Positions 8,103-17,127 of a stretch of DNA of 64,000 bases are shown here, piece by piece (position 1 is the first letter of the stretch; each line of letters opens with the position of its first letter). The DNA is from Roseiarcus sp963832305 (GTDB lineage Bacteria > Pseudomonadota > Alphaproteobacteria > Rhizobiales > Beijerinckiaceae), in contig CAWHTU010000018.1 of the NCBI GenBank assembly GCA_963832305.1, positions 372,001-436,000 of the forward strand, written 5' to 3'. The notes below the pieces were generated by a model. It had not been told where the DNA came from. It saw only the letters and a program-made list of their open reading frames with translations, and ran no database searches. The translations under genes and the position numbers were made by a program.

Positions 8103-9497
8103 TTGATTCGCCTGGCGCTCGCCGTCGTCGCCGCCCTTTCCGCCGCTCCCGCCTTCGCCGACACGGTCCAGCGCGCCGCGCCGCAGACCCCGGCGCAGGT
8201 GCGGCTCTCGTTCGCGCCGGTGGTGAAGAAGGTCGCGCCGGCGGTGGTGAACGTCTACGCCTCCCGCGTTGAGACGATGCCGCGCAATCCGCTGTTCGAC
8301 GACCCGATTTTCCGCCGGTTCTTCGGCGGCGAAGGAAGCGAAAATCAACGGGTGCAAAAAGCGCTCGGCTCCGGCGTCATCGTTGATCCATCGGGCCTCG
8401 TCGTCACCAATTATCACGTGATCGAGGGCATGACCGACGTGAAGGTCGCGCTTTCCGACAAGCGAGAGTTCGAGGCGCAAATCGTCCTGCGCGATCCGCG
8501 CACCGATCTCGCGATGCTCAAGCTCAAGGATGGCAAGAATTTTCCGGTGCTCGAACTTGGCGATTCGGATGGGCTCGAGGTCGGCGACTTCGTGATCGCC
8601 ATCGGCGATCCGTTCGGCGTCGGCCAGACGGTCACCCAGGGCATCGTTTCCGCGCTCGCGCGCACCCAGACCGGGATCAGCGACTTCGGCTTCTTCATCC
8701 AGACCGACGCCGCGATCAATCCCGGCAATTCCGGCGGGGCGCTGGTCGATCTCGACGGCAAGCTGGTCGGCGTCAATTCGGCGATCTATTCGCGTTCGGG
8801 CGGCAGCATGGGAATCGGCTTCGCCATTCCCGTCAACATGGTCAAGAGCGTTATCGTTGCGGCGCGTCAGGGCGGCGCGACCGTGAAGCGGCCGTGGCTG
8901 GGCGCCACGTTGCAGAGCCTGACCAAAGACATCGCCGACAATCTCGGCATCGATCGGCCGACGGGAGCGCTGGTGGTGACGGTTGCCGGCGAGGGCCCAG
9001 CGCTCGAAGCCGGTCTCAAGAGGGGCGACGTCATCACTGCGGTCGACGGGCAAAGCGTCGAAGACGCCGAGAGCGTCGGCTTTCGGCTTGCGGTCAAGCC
9101 TCTCGGCGGCGCGGCCGCGCTTTCGGTTCTGCGCAGCGGGCGAACGCTGACCTTGCCGCTCAAACTCGCCTCCGCGCCGGAAATCCCCCCGCGCGACTCC
9201 CTGACCATCAAGAGCCGCTCGCCCTTCCAAGGGGCGGAGGTGATGAACCTGTCGCCTGCGGTGGCCGAGGAGCTGTCGCTCGAAGGCGCGGCCGAGGGCG
9301 TGGTCGTTGCTTCGGTCGGCGACGGCTCGACCGCGGCTGACGTCGGCGTGCAGAAGGGCGATATCGTCGTCGCCGTCAACGGCCAGAAGATCGCAACGAC
9401 GCGCGATCTCGAGAAGGCCTGCGCCGAACGCGCGCGGCTGTGGGATTTGACGATACGGCGCGGCGCGCAGACGATCCGCACCCAGCTCGGGGGCTGA
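8103..9497 (+). CDS. Deg/HtrA-type periplasmic serine protease with two PDZ domains
   Basis: The product is 464 residues from the TTG at 8103. That start is preferred because GGAGGT lies at 8092-8097 and because it begins a signal peptide (LALAVVAALSAAPAFA); an upstream TTG at 8043 lacks both. The trypsin-like domain has the triad His105 (NYHVIEG), Asp135 (TDLAMLKL) and Ser210 (GNSGGALVD). Two PDZ domains follow at about 265-355 and 375-460. Deg proteases degrade or refold misfolded envelope proteins. The protein resembles the shorter DegQ/MucD type. It stands alone, with no regulator beside it. Confidence 0.93.
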   Translation: MIRLALAVVAALSAAPAFADTVQRAAPQTPAQVRLSFAPVVKKVAPAVVNVYASRVETMPRNPLFDDPIFRRFFGGEGSENQRVQKALGSGVIVDPSGLVVTNYHVIEGMTDVKVALSDKREFEAQIVLRDPRTDLAMLKLKDGKNFPVLELGDSDGLEVGDFVIAIGDPFGVGQTVTQGIVSALARTQTGISDFGFFIQTDAAINPGNSGGALVDLDGKLVGVNSAIYSRSGGSMGIGFAIPVNMVKSVIVAARQGGATVKRPWLGATLQSLTKDIADNLGIDRPTGALVVTVAGEGPALEAGLKRGDVITAVDGQSVEDAESVGFRLAVKPLGGAAALSVLRSGRTLTLPLKLASAPEIPPRDSLTIKSRSPFQGAEVMNLSPAVAEELSLEGAAEGVVVASVGDGSTAADVGVQKGDIVVAVNGQKIATTRDLEKACAERARLWDLTIRRGAQTIRTQLGG

Positions 9498-9500
9498 TGC

Positions 9501-9532
9501 AAAAAAGGCAGGGCGCCCGGGAGCGTCCTGCC
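9501..9532 (-). terminator. Intrinsic terminator for the ParA-like gene
   Basis: On the minus strand a hairpin (GGCAGG...CCTGCC, 9507-9532, inner CGC/GCG pairs, small loop) is followed directly by six T residues (complement of AAAAAA at 9501-9506). It lies about 75 bp beyond the end of the ParA-like gene and just past the convergent protease gene. Confidence 0.55.
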
Positions 9533-9606
9533 GATCGGCGCGAGGGAGGGAGGATGGCCGCTCGCGCTTTTGCCGTTCGGCGAGCCGTCTCGGCCCGCCT
9601 CGAAGT

Positions 9607-10263
9607 TTAAGCCGCCTTGCGCGCGGGTTGTCGGGTTTTGGCGCGCGCCAGACGGCGCTTGACGGACTGCCAAAGGCCGCGCATTTCCTCCGCAGCTGCG
9701 CCGTAAGGATTGAGTTCGGTCACGCCCCAGCCGTGGCGCGCCGATTCCTGGTAGTCGACCCGCGTCAGGATCAAGGGCGAAATCAGCCCTCCCATTTCCT
9801 CGAGGGTCTCGACCCCGTCCTGGACCCGGGCCGTCTGCTGCGCGGGTGGGCACTGATTGAGCAGGAACACGAAGTCGCCGCCGATCTCCCTCAGCGCCGC
9901 GCGTGTTCGGGCGCTGGCCCAAAGGTCGAACATGCTCGGGCGGGAAGGGATGATGTTGAGGTCGGCAACCTGCATTGCGGCTGAAGACGCCGCGCCTTCC
10001 GCGCCAGGAGTGTCGAGGATCGCAAGGGTAAAGCCCTTGCGCTCGAGCGAGGCGAGGAGCGCCGGCAATCGCGCCGCCCCGGAGGCGATTACCTCGATGT
10101 CGCCGGTTCCGCGGGTCTTGCCCCAGTTCGCGAGCGAACCTTGCGGATCCATGTCGATGACGCAGACTTTCTCTTTCATTTCGTGCGCCGCGACAGCGAG
10201 CGACGACGCAATCGTGCTTTTCCCCGAGCCGCCTTTTTGAGTCACAAACGCTATGGTCCGCAT
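9607..10263 (-). CDS. Orphan ParA/MinD-family ATPase
   Basis: The 218-residue protein carries a deviant Walker A motif KGGSGKST near its N-terminus, the switch I region DMDPQGSLANWG, and LDTPG as Walker B. These define the ParA/MinD/Soj family, whose members position DNA or protein complexes through ATP-dependent dimerisation. No parB, minC or centromere-like repeat is close by, and the protein is short, like ParA proteins that place chemoreceptor arrays, carboxysomes or plasmids. The C-terminus is basic (RRLARAKTRQPARKAA), which could bind DNA non-specifically. The chromosomal parAB pair is normally longer and lies elsewhere, so this is an extra copy of unknown cargo. Confidence 0.85.
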   Translation of the reverse strand: MRTIAFVTQKGGSGKSTIASSLAVAAHEMKEKVCVIDMDPQGSLANWGKTRGTGDIEVIASGAARLPALLASLERKGFTLAILDTPGAEGAASSAAMQVADLNIIPSRPSMFDLWASARTRAALREIGGDFVFLLNQCPPAQQTARVQDGVETLEEMGGLISPLILTRVDYQESARHGWGVTELNPYGAAAEEMRGLWQSVKRRLARAKTRQPARKAA

Positions 10264-10501
10264 GACTTCCGCCCTCAGCCTTCCGAGTTTCGCCCCTGTT
10301 TCCGGTCGCGATCAGGGGCAGGGATTAATGAATGTTCACGAGTTGAGCGGAAAATGGTTAACAGACGGTTTCGGAACCAGCCGCATTCAGCGGTTTGTAA
10401 TAATTTGCCGCAAATCCTTCTCATGTCGAACGAATTGACGACGCAACGGAACGACGTGAGCCTGGGCGACGGCGGTCAAACTGTAACGCTTGCAACGGCC
10501 C

Positions 10502-10751
10502 TTAGTCATCGTCGAGCGGGACGACCCCTTTGACCGCGCCGTCCGCCGAAAGTGTGATCTTCTCGATCCGCATCTCGGCGTTCTGGAGCAGCTCATCGCA
10601 ACGCCGCTTCAGAGCTTCGCCCCGCTCGTAGAGCCTGATCGAACTCGTCGAGCGCCACCGCGCCTTTTTCGAGTTGATCGACGATCGCTTCGAGCTCCGC
10701 CAGCGCCGCTTCGAAGGGCAGGCTGGCGATGTCGGGCTTGGCCTCGGTCAC
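10502..10751 (-). pseudogene. xseB: Exodeoxyribonuclease VII small subunit, interrupted by a +1 frameshift
   Basis: From GTG at 10751 the minus strand reads MTEAKPDIASLPFEAALAEL and continues to VALDE in one frame. The rest (SIRLYERGEALKRRC, then NAEMRIEKITL) continues in the next frame and ends at TAA (10502). The length is 250 nt, one base too many. Removing one base of the AA pair at 10642-10643, which restores GAGTC on the coding strand, rebuilds a typical XseB of about 82 residues. XseB pairs with XseA in a nuclease that trims single-stranded DNA. The break lies in a GANTC site, as in two other genes here, so a sequencing artefact is more likely than real loss. Confidence 0.88.
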
Positions 10752-10833
10752 TTTGGCTCCTCTTCACCCGAGGTCTGCGGCGACGCGCTGAGCTCTGTCG
10801 CGGAACATCCGTCGCCGGTGAAGCCTCGATGGT

Positions 10834-11745
10834 TCATTCAGGCAGGGCCGAAATCAGGTACAGCGTCTGCAGGGTGTCGCTGGGTTGAACCTGGCTCCCG
10901 AAACTATGTGCGAAAATCGCGCCGATTTCGCCAGAGCGGTAGATCCGGCTCAGCGCCCGATCGACCGCCAGGCGGAAGTCGCTGTCGCCGTGCGCCAGCG
11001 CCAGGGCATACGGCTCCAGGGAGAAATAGTTGTTCGCGAGACGCAACTTGCTCGGTGCGCTGCTCTTCGAAGCAAGATAGGCCAGTATGGCCCGATCGCC
11101 GAAATAGGCGACGATCGTCCCCTGGTCGAGCATCGCGAGCCCGTCTTGGTGGGTTTTCGCGGGGACGACCTCGGCATTGATGTTGGCGCTGGCGAGTGTG
11201 TCGCGCAAGCTCTGCTCGGTAGTCGTGCCGGCCAGTACGCCGATCTTCTTGCCCGCGAGGGCGCCGAAGTCCCCTGGACCATCGCCGCTCACCAGGAGGC
11301 TCGCTCCGTCGATGAATGTGGGGATCGAGAAGTCGACCTCCGCTCGCCGCGACAGGGTCGCCGAGGTCGGCTCGCACAGGAGGTCCGCCTTTCCCGTTTC
11401 GATCGCTTCGAATCGATTGGCGGCGTTCACCAGCACGTAGTCGACCTTGAGATCGCCGAGATTGAGCCCCGCCCCCAAATTCTTCGCCACCGAGCGGCAA
11501 AGGTCGACCATGAAGCCTGCGGGTATGCCGACCGAGTCGGCGTAAGAAAACGGCGGCGCGTCTTCGCGGTAGGCGATCCGCAGGGTTTTGTCCTGCTTCA
11601 GCCTGTCGATCGTTCCCGCCGTCGCCGGTCCAAAGCCGCACGCGGCGGCCGTCGCCGCGATCGAAATCGCCCAGAAGCATCGATTGATGGAAGCCATGCG
11701 TTTCCCCATCTTGCGGCCACGCCTCAACAAACTCGCCCACATCAC
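10834..11745 (-). CDS. Amino-acid ABC transporter substrate-binding protein (SBP family 3)
   Basis: The product is up to 303 residues and has a signal peptide (FWAISIAATAAACGFGPATAG), so it is periplasmic. Family-3 features include LRIAYREDAPPFSY, the membrane-proximal IPAGFMVDLCRSVA and KADLLCEPTSATLSRR, which resembles the ligand-binding loop of polar amino-acid receptors. In-frame starts also exist at Met13 and Met17; Met17 (11697) is preceded by GGGGA and gives a shorter signal. No permease or ATPase gene is adjacent, so it may serve a transporter encoded elsewhere. The specific ligand cannot be read from the sequence. Confidence 0.85.
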   Translation of the reverse strand: MMWASLLRRGRKMGKRMASINRCFWAISIAATAAACGFGPATAGTIDRLKQDKTLRIAYREDAPPFSYADSVGIPAGFMVDLCRSVAKNLGAGLNLGDLKVDYVLVNAANRFEAIETGKADLLCEPTSATLSRRAEVDFSIPTFIDGASLLVSGDGPGDFGALAGKKIGVLAGTTTEQSLRDTLASANINAEVVPAKTHQDGLAMLDQGTIVAYFGDRAILAYLASKSSAPSKLRLANNYFSLEPYALALAHGDSDFRLAVDRALSRIYRSGEIGAIFAHSFGSQVQPSDTLQTLYLISALPE

Positions 11746-11873
11746 TATCAGACGCCGACCGGCGAGCCAAAGGCTAGGCGAAATTCAACAACCGTGCTCG
11801 AGGAGTGTCCTGACCACGGGTTTCCTGCGATAAGGCTCTCAAGTTGGGTCACGAGGATTTTCAGAGGCCAGCC

Positions 11874-12992
11874 ATGCTCGTCGGCGTTCCCAAGGAGATC
11901 AAGGACAACGAATTTAGGGTCGGCATGACCCCGGCCGCGGTCGCCGAGCTCGTCCATCACGGCCACGCGGTCATTGTCGAGACGGAGGCCGGCCTCGGCT
12001 CGGGCTCTTCCGACGAGGAATACGTCCGCGCTGGGGCCAAGATCGTCAAGGCCGCCCACGACGTCTTCGACCGCGCCGAGATGATCGTGAAGGTCAAGGA
12101 GCCGCTGCCCGAAGAGCGCAAGCGGCTCAAGCGCGGGCAGATCCTCTTCACCTATCTCCATCTCGCGCCTGATCTCCAGCAGACGCGCGACCTTATGGCG
12201 TCCGGCGCAACGTGCATCGCCTATGAGACGGTGACCGGCTCGCACGGCGGTCTGCCGCTCCTGACCCCTATGTCCGAAGTCGCCGGCCGCCTCGCGCCCC
12301 AAGTCGGGGCGCATGCGCTGGAGAAGGCTCAGGGGGGCCGCGGCGTGCTGCTCGGCGGCGTGCCCGGCGTGGCGGCGGCCAACGTGCTCGTCCTCGGCGG
12401 CGGCGTGTCGGGAACACACGCCGCGACGATCGCGGTCGGCATGGGCGCTTCCGTGACCGTGGTCGACCGGTCGCACGAGGCGCTGAGGCGCCTCTCGACC
12501 GAGTTCCGCTCGGCGCTGCGCACGGTCTATTCGACCCGCGCCTCGATCGCCGATCTCGTCAGGAACGCCGACCTCGTCATCGGCGCCGTGCTCCTGCCCG
12601 GCGCCGCCGCGCCCAAGCTCATCACGAGGGCCATGCTCATGACGATGCGCCCCGGCGCGGTTATCGTCGACGTCGCGATCGACCAGGGCGGCTGCTGCGA
12701 AACGTCGAAGCCGACGACCCATTCCCACCCGACCTATGTCGTCGACGGCATCGTCCACTACTGTGTCGCCAACATGCCGGGCGCGGTCGCGCGCACCTCG
12801 ACCTTTGCGCTTAACCACGCAACACTGCCGTTCGCGCTTGCGCTCGCCGACAAGGGCTGGCGAGAGGCCTTGAGCGAGGATCCGCACCTGCGCGCCGGCC
12901 TCAACGTTCACGACGGCAAGGTGACTTGCGAGCCGGTCGCGGCGGCGCACGGGTTGCCGTACTCTCCACCCGAAAGCGTGCTCGGCGAATGA
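11874..12992 (+). CDS. ald: Alanine dehydrogenase
   Basis: The 372-residue protein begins MLVGVPKEIKDNEFRVGMTP at 11874, the canonical Ald N-terminus, with AGAGG just upstream; a longer in-frame start at 11844 is not supported. The enzyme interconverts L-alanine and pyruvate plus ammonia with NAD, feeding alanine into central metabolism. The Rossmann fold is marked by VLVLGGGVSGTHAA, and catalytic residues sit in the conserved segments VKVKEPLPEE and TYLHLAPD. Full length. Genes for amino-acid uptake and transamination nearby fit a role in amino-acid catabolism, though they are not in one operon. Confidence 0.97.
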   Translation: MLVGVPKEIKDNEFRVGMTPAAVAELVHHGHAVIVETEAGLGSGSSDEEYVRAGAKIVKAAHDVFDRAEMIVKVKEPLPEERKRLKRGQILFTYLHLAPDLQQTRDLMASGATCIAYETVTGSHGGLPLLTPMSEVAGRLAPQVGAHALEKAQGGRGVLLGGVPGVAAANVLVLGGGVSGTHAATIAVGMGASVTVVDRSHEALRRLSTEFRSALRTVYSTRASIADLVRNADLVIGAVLLPGAAAPKLITRAMLMTMRPGAVIVDVAIDQGGCCETSKPTTHSHPTYVVDGIVHYCVANMPGAVARTSTFALNHATLPFALALADKGWREALSEDPHLRAGLNVHDGKVTCEPVAAAHGLPYSPPESVLGE

Positions 12993-13229
12993 CACGCAAA
13001 ACCCAGCGCGGATTCTGATTTTCGCAAAGAGGTTGGGAGAGAAGATTTTGTATTGGCGGTTGGCGAGGCAGGCGACCGCCGTCGATCTTTCGAGACATGG
13101 ACAAATCCGCAGGCGACGAAGGCGCGAGCGGCGGACACGGTCCAACATCCTCCTCGATCGGCTTGCCCGTCGGCGATAGATTGGAGCTTGCGCCCGACTT
13201 GAGCGGGACGGTCGATCCGAGGTCAACGG

Positions 13230-14183
13230 GTGCAAGTCGCGGCTCTGATCCTGCCTGTCTTTGCGGTAATCGTGACCGGGTGGGCGGCCGGCTATGTGGG
13301 TTACGTCTCGCGTGACCTCGCCGACGGATTGATTCACTTTGCTTACAATATCGCGATGCCGGCCTTGCTCGTGGTCACGATCGCTGAGGAGCCGGCGCGC
13401 TCGCTGCTCGCTTGGCGTTTCCTGGTGGCCTTCGGCGGCGGCTCGCTCCTTTGCTTTGCTCTCGTGTTCGCGACGGTCCGCATCTTCGGTTCGCGCGGAC
13501 TCGCCAGGGCGGCGATGCAAGGGTGGGCGGCGTCGATGACCAACACCGGTTTTGTCGCGCTGCCGATCCTCCAGGCGACCTACGGGCCGCGAGCGGTGCT
13601 GCCGGCGGCGATCGCGACGGTCTTTGTCGCCGTCGTGATGTTTCCGGCTGCCGTCATTCTGCAGGAGCTCGACGCGCCTGGTCGGGGCGGATCTGGCGTC
13701 GCGCCGGCGAAGCTGGCGCAGCATGTCTTTCTCAATCCGATGGTCCTTTCGACATTGATTGGGGTCGGCTGGTCCGCGCTCGGAATCCCAATGCCCCAAC
13801 CGGTCGGCGCCTATCTGCGCATTCTCGCCGGCGCCCTGACGGCCTGCGCCCTGTTCGCCATCGGCCTCGGCATGTCAATCGAGGGTCTCCGCGCCAACTT
13901 CGGCCGCGCAGCCGTGCTGACCGTGGTCAAGCTTGTCGCAATGCCGCTGATCGTGTTCGGCCTTGCGGTCGCGCTTCGGCTCGAACCGCTCTACCTGATC
14001 GCGGCGGTCATCTGCGCGGCGGTTCCGACCGCAAAGACGGTCTACATTTTGGCCGGCGAGTACCGCTGCGAGGAATCGCTTGTTGCGGCGACCGTCTCGA
14101 TGACGACACTGTGGTCGATCGGCACGTTGATCGTCTGGATATACGCTCTGGCGGAATTCGGTCCTCCTGGCGCTACGGGCTAG
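13230..14183 (+). CDS. AEC-family (auxin efflux carrier-like) transporter
   Basis: The 317-residue membrane protein starts with GTG at 13230 after GAGGTCAACGG. It has about ten hydrophobic segments in two halves, with the AEC pattern of a first half ending AASMTNTGFVALPILQATYG and a second half beginning FLNPMVLSTLIGVGWS. Bacterial members (MdcF and relatives) carry malonate, malate or other small organic anions by secondary transport. There is no adjacent catabolic gene that fixes the substrate. The segment ICAAVPTAKTVYILA near the C-terminus is typical of the family. Confidence 0.9.
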   Translation: MQVAALILPVFAVIVTGWAAGYVGYVSRDLADGLIHFAYNIAMPALLVVTIAEEPARSLLAWRFLVAFGGGSLLCFALVFATVRIFGSRGLARAAMQGWAASMTNTGFVALPILQATYGPRAVLPAAIATVFVAVVMFPAAVILQELDAPGRGGSGVAPAKLAQHVFLNPMVLSTLIGVGWSALGIPMPQPVGAYLRILAGALTACALFAIGLGMSIEGLRANFGRAAVLTVVKLVAMPLIVFGLAVALRLEPLYLIAAVICAAVPTAKTVYILAGEYRCEESLVAATVSMTTLWSIGTLIVWIYALAEFGPPGATG

Positions 14184-14266
14184 CGCCGCCTGCGACCCGG
14201 TCCCGGACTTGGCTCCAGCGCCGACCCATGCCCGGCTATGACGTCTGTCACTCTTCCGAAACCGTC

Positions 14267-15466
14267 TCAGTTGGCCACTGGCGGCCGGTCTCCGTTGCCG
14301 TTGAGGGCGCCCGGCGCCCAGTTCACGCCGTCGCGCATGGCGTAGAAAATATGGGCGCCGATGCGATCGACCTTGCGCAGGTAGCCGACCCAGAACGGCG
14401 CGACGTAGTTGGCGTGGTAGTTGACGGCTTCCGCGACCTTCGGATTGTAGCTCGCGCCGCTCACGACCTCTTGTGCGATTCGGGTCGCGACGACCCACGG
14501 ACCGGGCTCCTCGATCCTCAGCGACTTGCCTTCGCAGGCGAAGCTGAACTGGCAGGCGAACGGCCGGTTGCGGTCCTGGTAGACGACGCCGCAGACGGTG
14601 GTCGGATAGATGCCGCTGCGCACCCGGTTCAGGACCACCTGCGCCACTGCGGCCTGACCGTCCTCGGGCTCGCTGCGCGATTCGAAATAGATCGCCTCTG
14701 CAAGGCAGCGCATCTGGCGGGCGCTGTCCTTGGGATCGATCAGCGTCGCATAGTTCGGCTTGCCGGCGTCCGATATTTGCGGGACCGTGGTCTCATTGGC
14801 GGGGTCAGTCTCGACGACTACCAGGACGCCGTCGCTCGAGGTCGGCGACGACGAATTGAGCGCGAATTCCAGTGGCAAGCCCGGCGTCGCGCCATCGTCG
14901 AAGGCGAGGCCGGGCCTTGGCCCAGGCGGTGGGGCGCCATCGTCCCGCAGCTCGGGAGACATAGAATGGCGGGGGTCGAATTCGGCGTCGCGCGGATCGT
15001 CGCGCCCGCCGCGCGCTGGTGCGCCGTTCGGGCGCCGGGCTTCGAGCCCGGGGCGCAGGCCGATGAACGGATTGCCCTTGGCGCCACGATCGACCTCGGG
15101 GAATGGCGCCGACGGGCTCTTCAAGGACCCGTTCGGTTCGATCTCGTCGGACGCCGCCGCGAGGCTGCTTGGATCGCCTACGGCAAGGCGCGCTTCAACG
15201 ATCGGCAGCGGCTCGCCGTCCGCGCTAACGGCGCGGAGCGGAAGAGCGGCCTGAAGCGCCCGGTCGAGCCGGCCTTGGGCCTCGATCATCCGCGTGGACG
15301 CAAAGCGGCTCGCGCCTGCGGGCGGCTCCTGCTCGGCCTCGGCGGTGATCGAGACGAGGACGGCAAGGCTCATGCACCAAGGCGCAGCGACCGAAAGAGC
15401 CCATGCCGTACGCGTCCGACCCATACGCGACCCAGGCGCCCCACTTAAAGAGTGTCCCGTATGCAT
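14267..15466 (-). CDS. SleB-type cell wall hydrolase
   Basis: The product is 399 residues, or 385 if translation starts at the ATG at 15424. The C-terminal 150 residues form the Hydrolase_2/SleB domain: LAEAIYFESRSEPEDG with the putative catalytic Glu, then VAQVVLNRVRSGIYP and VVYQDRNRPFACQFSFAC. The N-terminus has one hydrophobic segment (SVAAPWCMSLAVLVSITAEA), a signal peptide or anchor, followed by a long Pro/Asp/Gly-rich linker. In non-sporulating alphaproteobacteria such proteins are thought to remodel peptidoglycan as lytic transglycosylases. It lies convergent to the AEC gene and has no operon partner. Confidence 0.88.
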   Translation of the reverse strand: MHTGHSLSGAPGSRMGRTRTAWALSVAAPWCMSLAVLVSITAEAEQEPPAGASRFASTRMIEAQGRLDRALQAALPLRAVSADGEPLPIVEARLAVGDPSSLAAASDEIEPNGSLKSPSAPFPEVDRGAKGNPFIGLRPGLEARRPNGAPARGGRDDPRDAEFDPRHSMSPELRDDGAPPPGPRPGLAFDDGATPGLPLEFALNSSSPTSSDGVLVVVETDPANETTVPQISDAGKPNYATLIDPKDSARQMRCLAEAIYFESRSEPEDGQAAVAQVVLNRVRSGIYPTTVCGVVYQDRNRPFACQFSFACEGKSLRIEEPGPWVVATRIAQEVVSGASYNPKVAEAVNYHANYVAPFWVGYLRKVDRIGAHIFYAMRDGVNWAPGALNGNGDRPPVAN

Positions 15467-15717
15467 CGCGCAAGGTTAAAGCGACCTGCGCAATGCGAAT
15501 CATTCCGGTTATCGCCGCTTAAGGTTGCGGGGGCGTTACCGAGGGGGAGGGGCCGGATGTTCCGGTTTGGGGCAGGGGCCGGGAAGTATGACCACCCCTA
15601 TCACAAGGGCGGTTTATGACTCGGTTCAACACTTCCTCGCTGTTCAGCAAAACTGGACAAAGGGGGATGCGGCTGGCATCGTCCGGCACAAGAAATCGCC
15701 CGAGGAGACCCGTTTCG

Positions 15718-17070
15718 ATGACCACTGCCACCGCCGATAAGCCCGCTGCACGCGCGAGTGTGCCGAACGATCTCGAGGCGTTCTGGCTGCCATTCACGCC
15801 CAATCGCTCCTTCAAGAAGAAGCCGCGCCTCATCTCGCGCTCGAAGGACATGCATTATTACACACCTGAGGGGCGGGCGATCCTCGACGCCACCGCGGGC
15901 CTATGGTGCTGCAACGCCGGGCACAATCGCGCCCCGATCGTGGCCGCGATCCAGCGCCAGGCGGGCGAGCTCGACTTCACGCCCACCTTCCAGTTCGCCC
16001 ACCCGCTGGCGTTTCAGCTCGCATCCCGCATCGCAGAGCTCGCGCCGGGCGATCTCGATCATGTGTTCTTCTGCAATTCGGGGTCTGAGGCCGTGGACAC
16101 CGCGCTCAAGATCGCGCTCGCATACCATAATGTGCGCGGGGCTGGGTCACGCCAGCGCCTGATCGGCCGCGAGCGCGGCTATCACGGCGTCGGTTTCGGC
16201 GGCATCTCGGTCGGCGGCATGGTCAACAACCGGAAATTCTTCGGCTCCCTCCTCGCGGGCGTCGATCATTTGCCAGCGACCTACAACCGCGAACATCAGG
16301 CCTTCACCAGAGGCGAACCGGAATGGGGCGGCCATCTCGCCGATGCGCTCGAGAGCATCGTTGCCCTGCATGACGCTTCGACCATCGCTGCGGTGATCGT
16401 CGAGCCGATGGCGGGTTCGACCGGCGTCCTGCCCGCTCCGAAAGGCTATCTGAAGCGGTTGCGCGAGATCTGCGACAAATACGGCATCCTGCTCATCTTC
16501 GACGAGGTCATCACCGGGTTCGGGCGCCTTGGGGCGCCGTTCGGCGCCGAGCGCTATGGCGTCATTCCCGACATGATCACCTTCGCCAAGGGGGTGACTT
16601 CCGGCGCGGTGCCGATGGGCGGGGTTATCGTGCGCAAGCACATCTACGACGCCTTCATGCAGGGGCCCGAGCACGCGATCGAGCTTTTCCACGGCTATAC
16701 TTATTCCGGCCATCCGCTTGCCTGCGCGGCGGCGCTGGCGACGATCGATCTCTATCGCGACGAGCGGCTGTTCGAGCGCTCGAAGGCGCTCGAACCCAAA
16801 TGGTATGACGCCATCATGGGGCTGAAAGGTCTGCCGAACGTCGTCGACATTCGCTGCGTGGGCTTGACCGGCGCGATCGATCTCGCGCCGATCCCCGGCA
16901 GCCCCGGCCTGCGCGGCTATCGCGCGCTCGACCATTCGTTCTTCGAAGCGGGAATCATGATCCGCCCGTCCGGCGACACGATCGAACTCACCCCCCCGCT
17001 CATCTTGAGCGAGGATCAGATCGGTGAGATCATGGACAAGGTCGGCGCGTCGATCAAAGCCGCGGCCTGA
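15718..17070 (+). CDS. Omega-amino acid:pyruvate aminotransferase (class III)
   Basis: The 450-residue enzyme starts at the ATG at 15718 (GAGGAGACC upstream); a longer in-frame start at 15616 is unlikely. Class III features are CNSGSEAVDTALKIA for phosphate binding, IFDEVITGFGRLG with the PLP-ring Asp, and the Schiff-base Lys291 in FAKGVTSGAVPMGG. The sequence ELDFTPTFQFAHPLAF is typical of beta-alanine:pyruvate transaminases, which make malonate semialdehyde and alanine; related enzymes accept other omega-amines. An eroded second copy of its last 55-60 codons lies at 17835-18017, beyond a PEP-CTERM gene. Confidence 0.92.
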   Translation: MTTATADKPAARASVPNDLEAFWLPFTPNRSFKKKPRLISRSKDMHYYTPEGRAILDATAGLWCCNAGHNRAPIVAAIQRQAGELDFTPTFQFAHPLAFQLASRIAELAPGDLDHVFFCNSGSEAVDTALKIALAYHNVRGAGSRQRLIGRERGYHGVGFGGISVGGMVNNRKFFGSLLAGVDHLPATYNREHQAFTRGEPEWGGHLADALESIVALHDASTIAAVIVEPMAGSTGVLPAPKGYLKRLREICDKYGILLIFDEVITGFGRLGAPFGAERYGVIPDMITFAKGVTSGAVPMGGVIVRKHIYDAFMQGPEHAIELFHGYTYSGHPLACAAALATIDLYRDERLFERSKALEPKWYDAIMGLKGLPNVVDIRCVGLTGAIDLAPIPGSPGLRGYRALDHSFFEAGIMIRPSGDTIELTPPLILSEDQIGEIMDKVGASIKAAA

Positions 17071-17127
17071 AGGAGTTCATAAAGACAAAGGCCGCCGTGA
17101 GCGGCTGATGTCGTTTGTGCTTTGTGT

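Noticed and set aside
10640..10646. Programmed ribosomal frameshifting as the explanation for xseB, the binding protein and DUF4337
   Set aside because: None of the three sites has a slippery heptamer or a downstream structure, and the families are normally encoded in one frame. A sequence error or mutation fits better.
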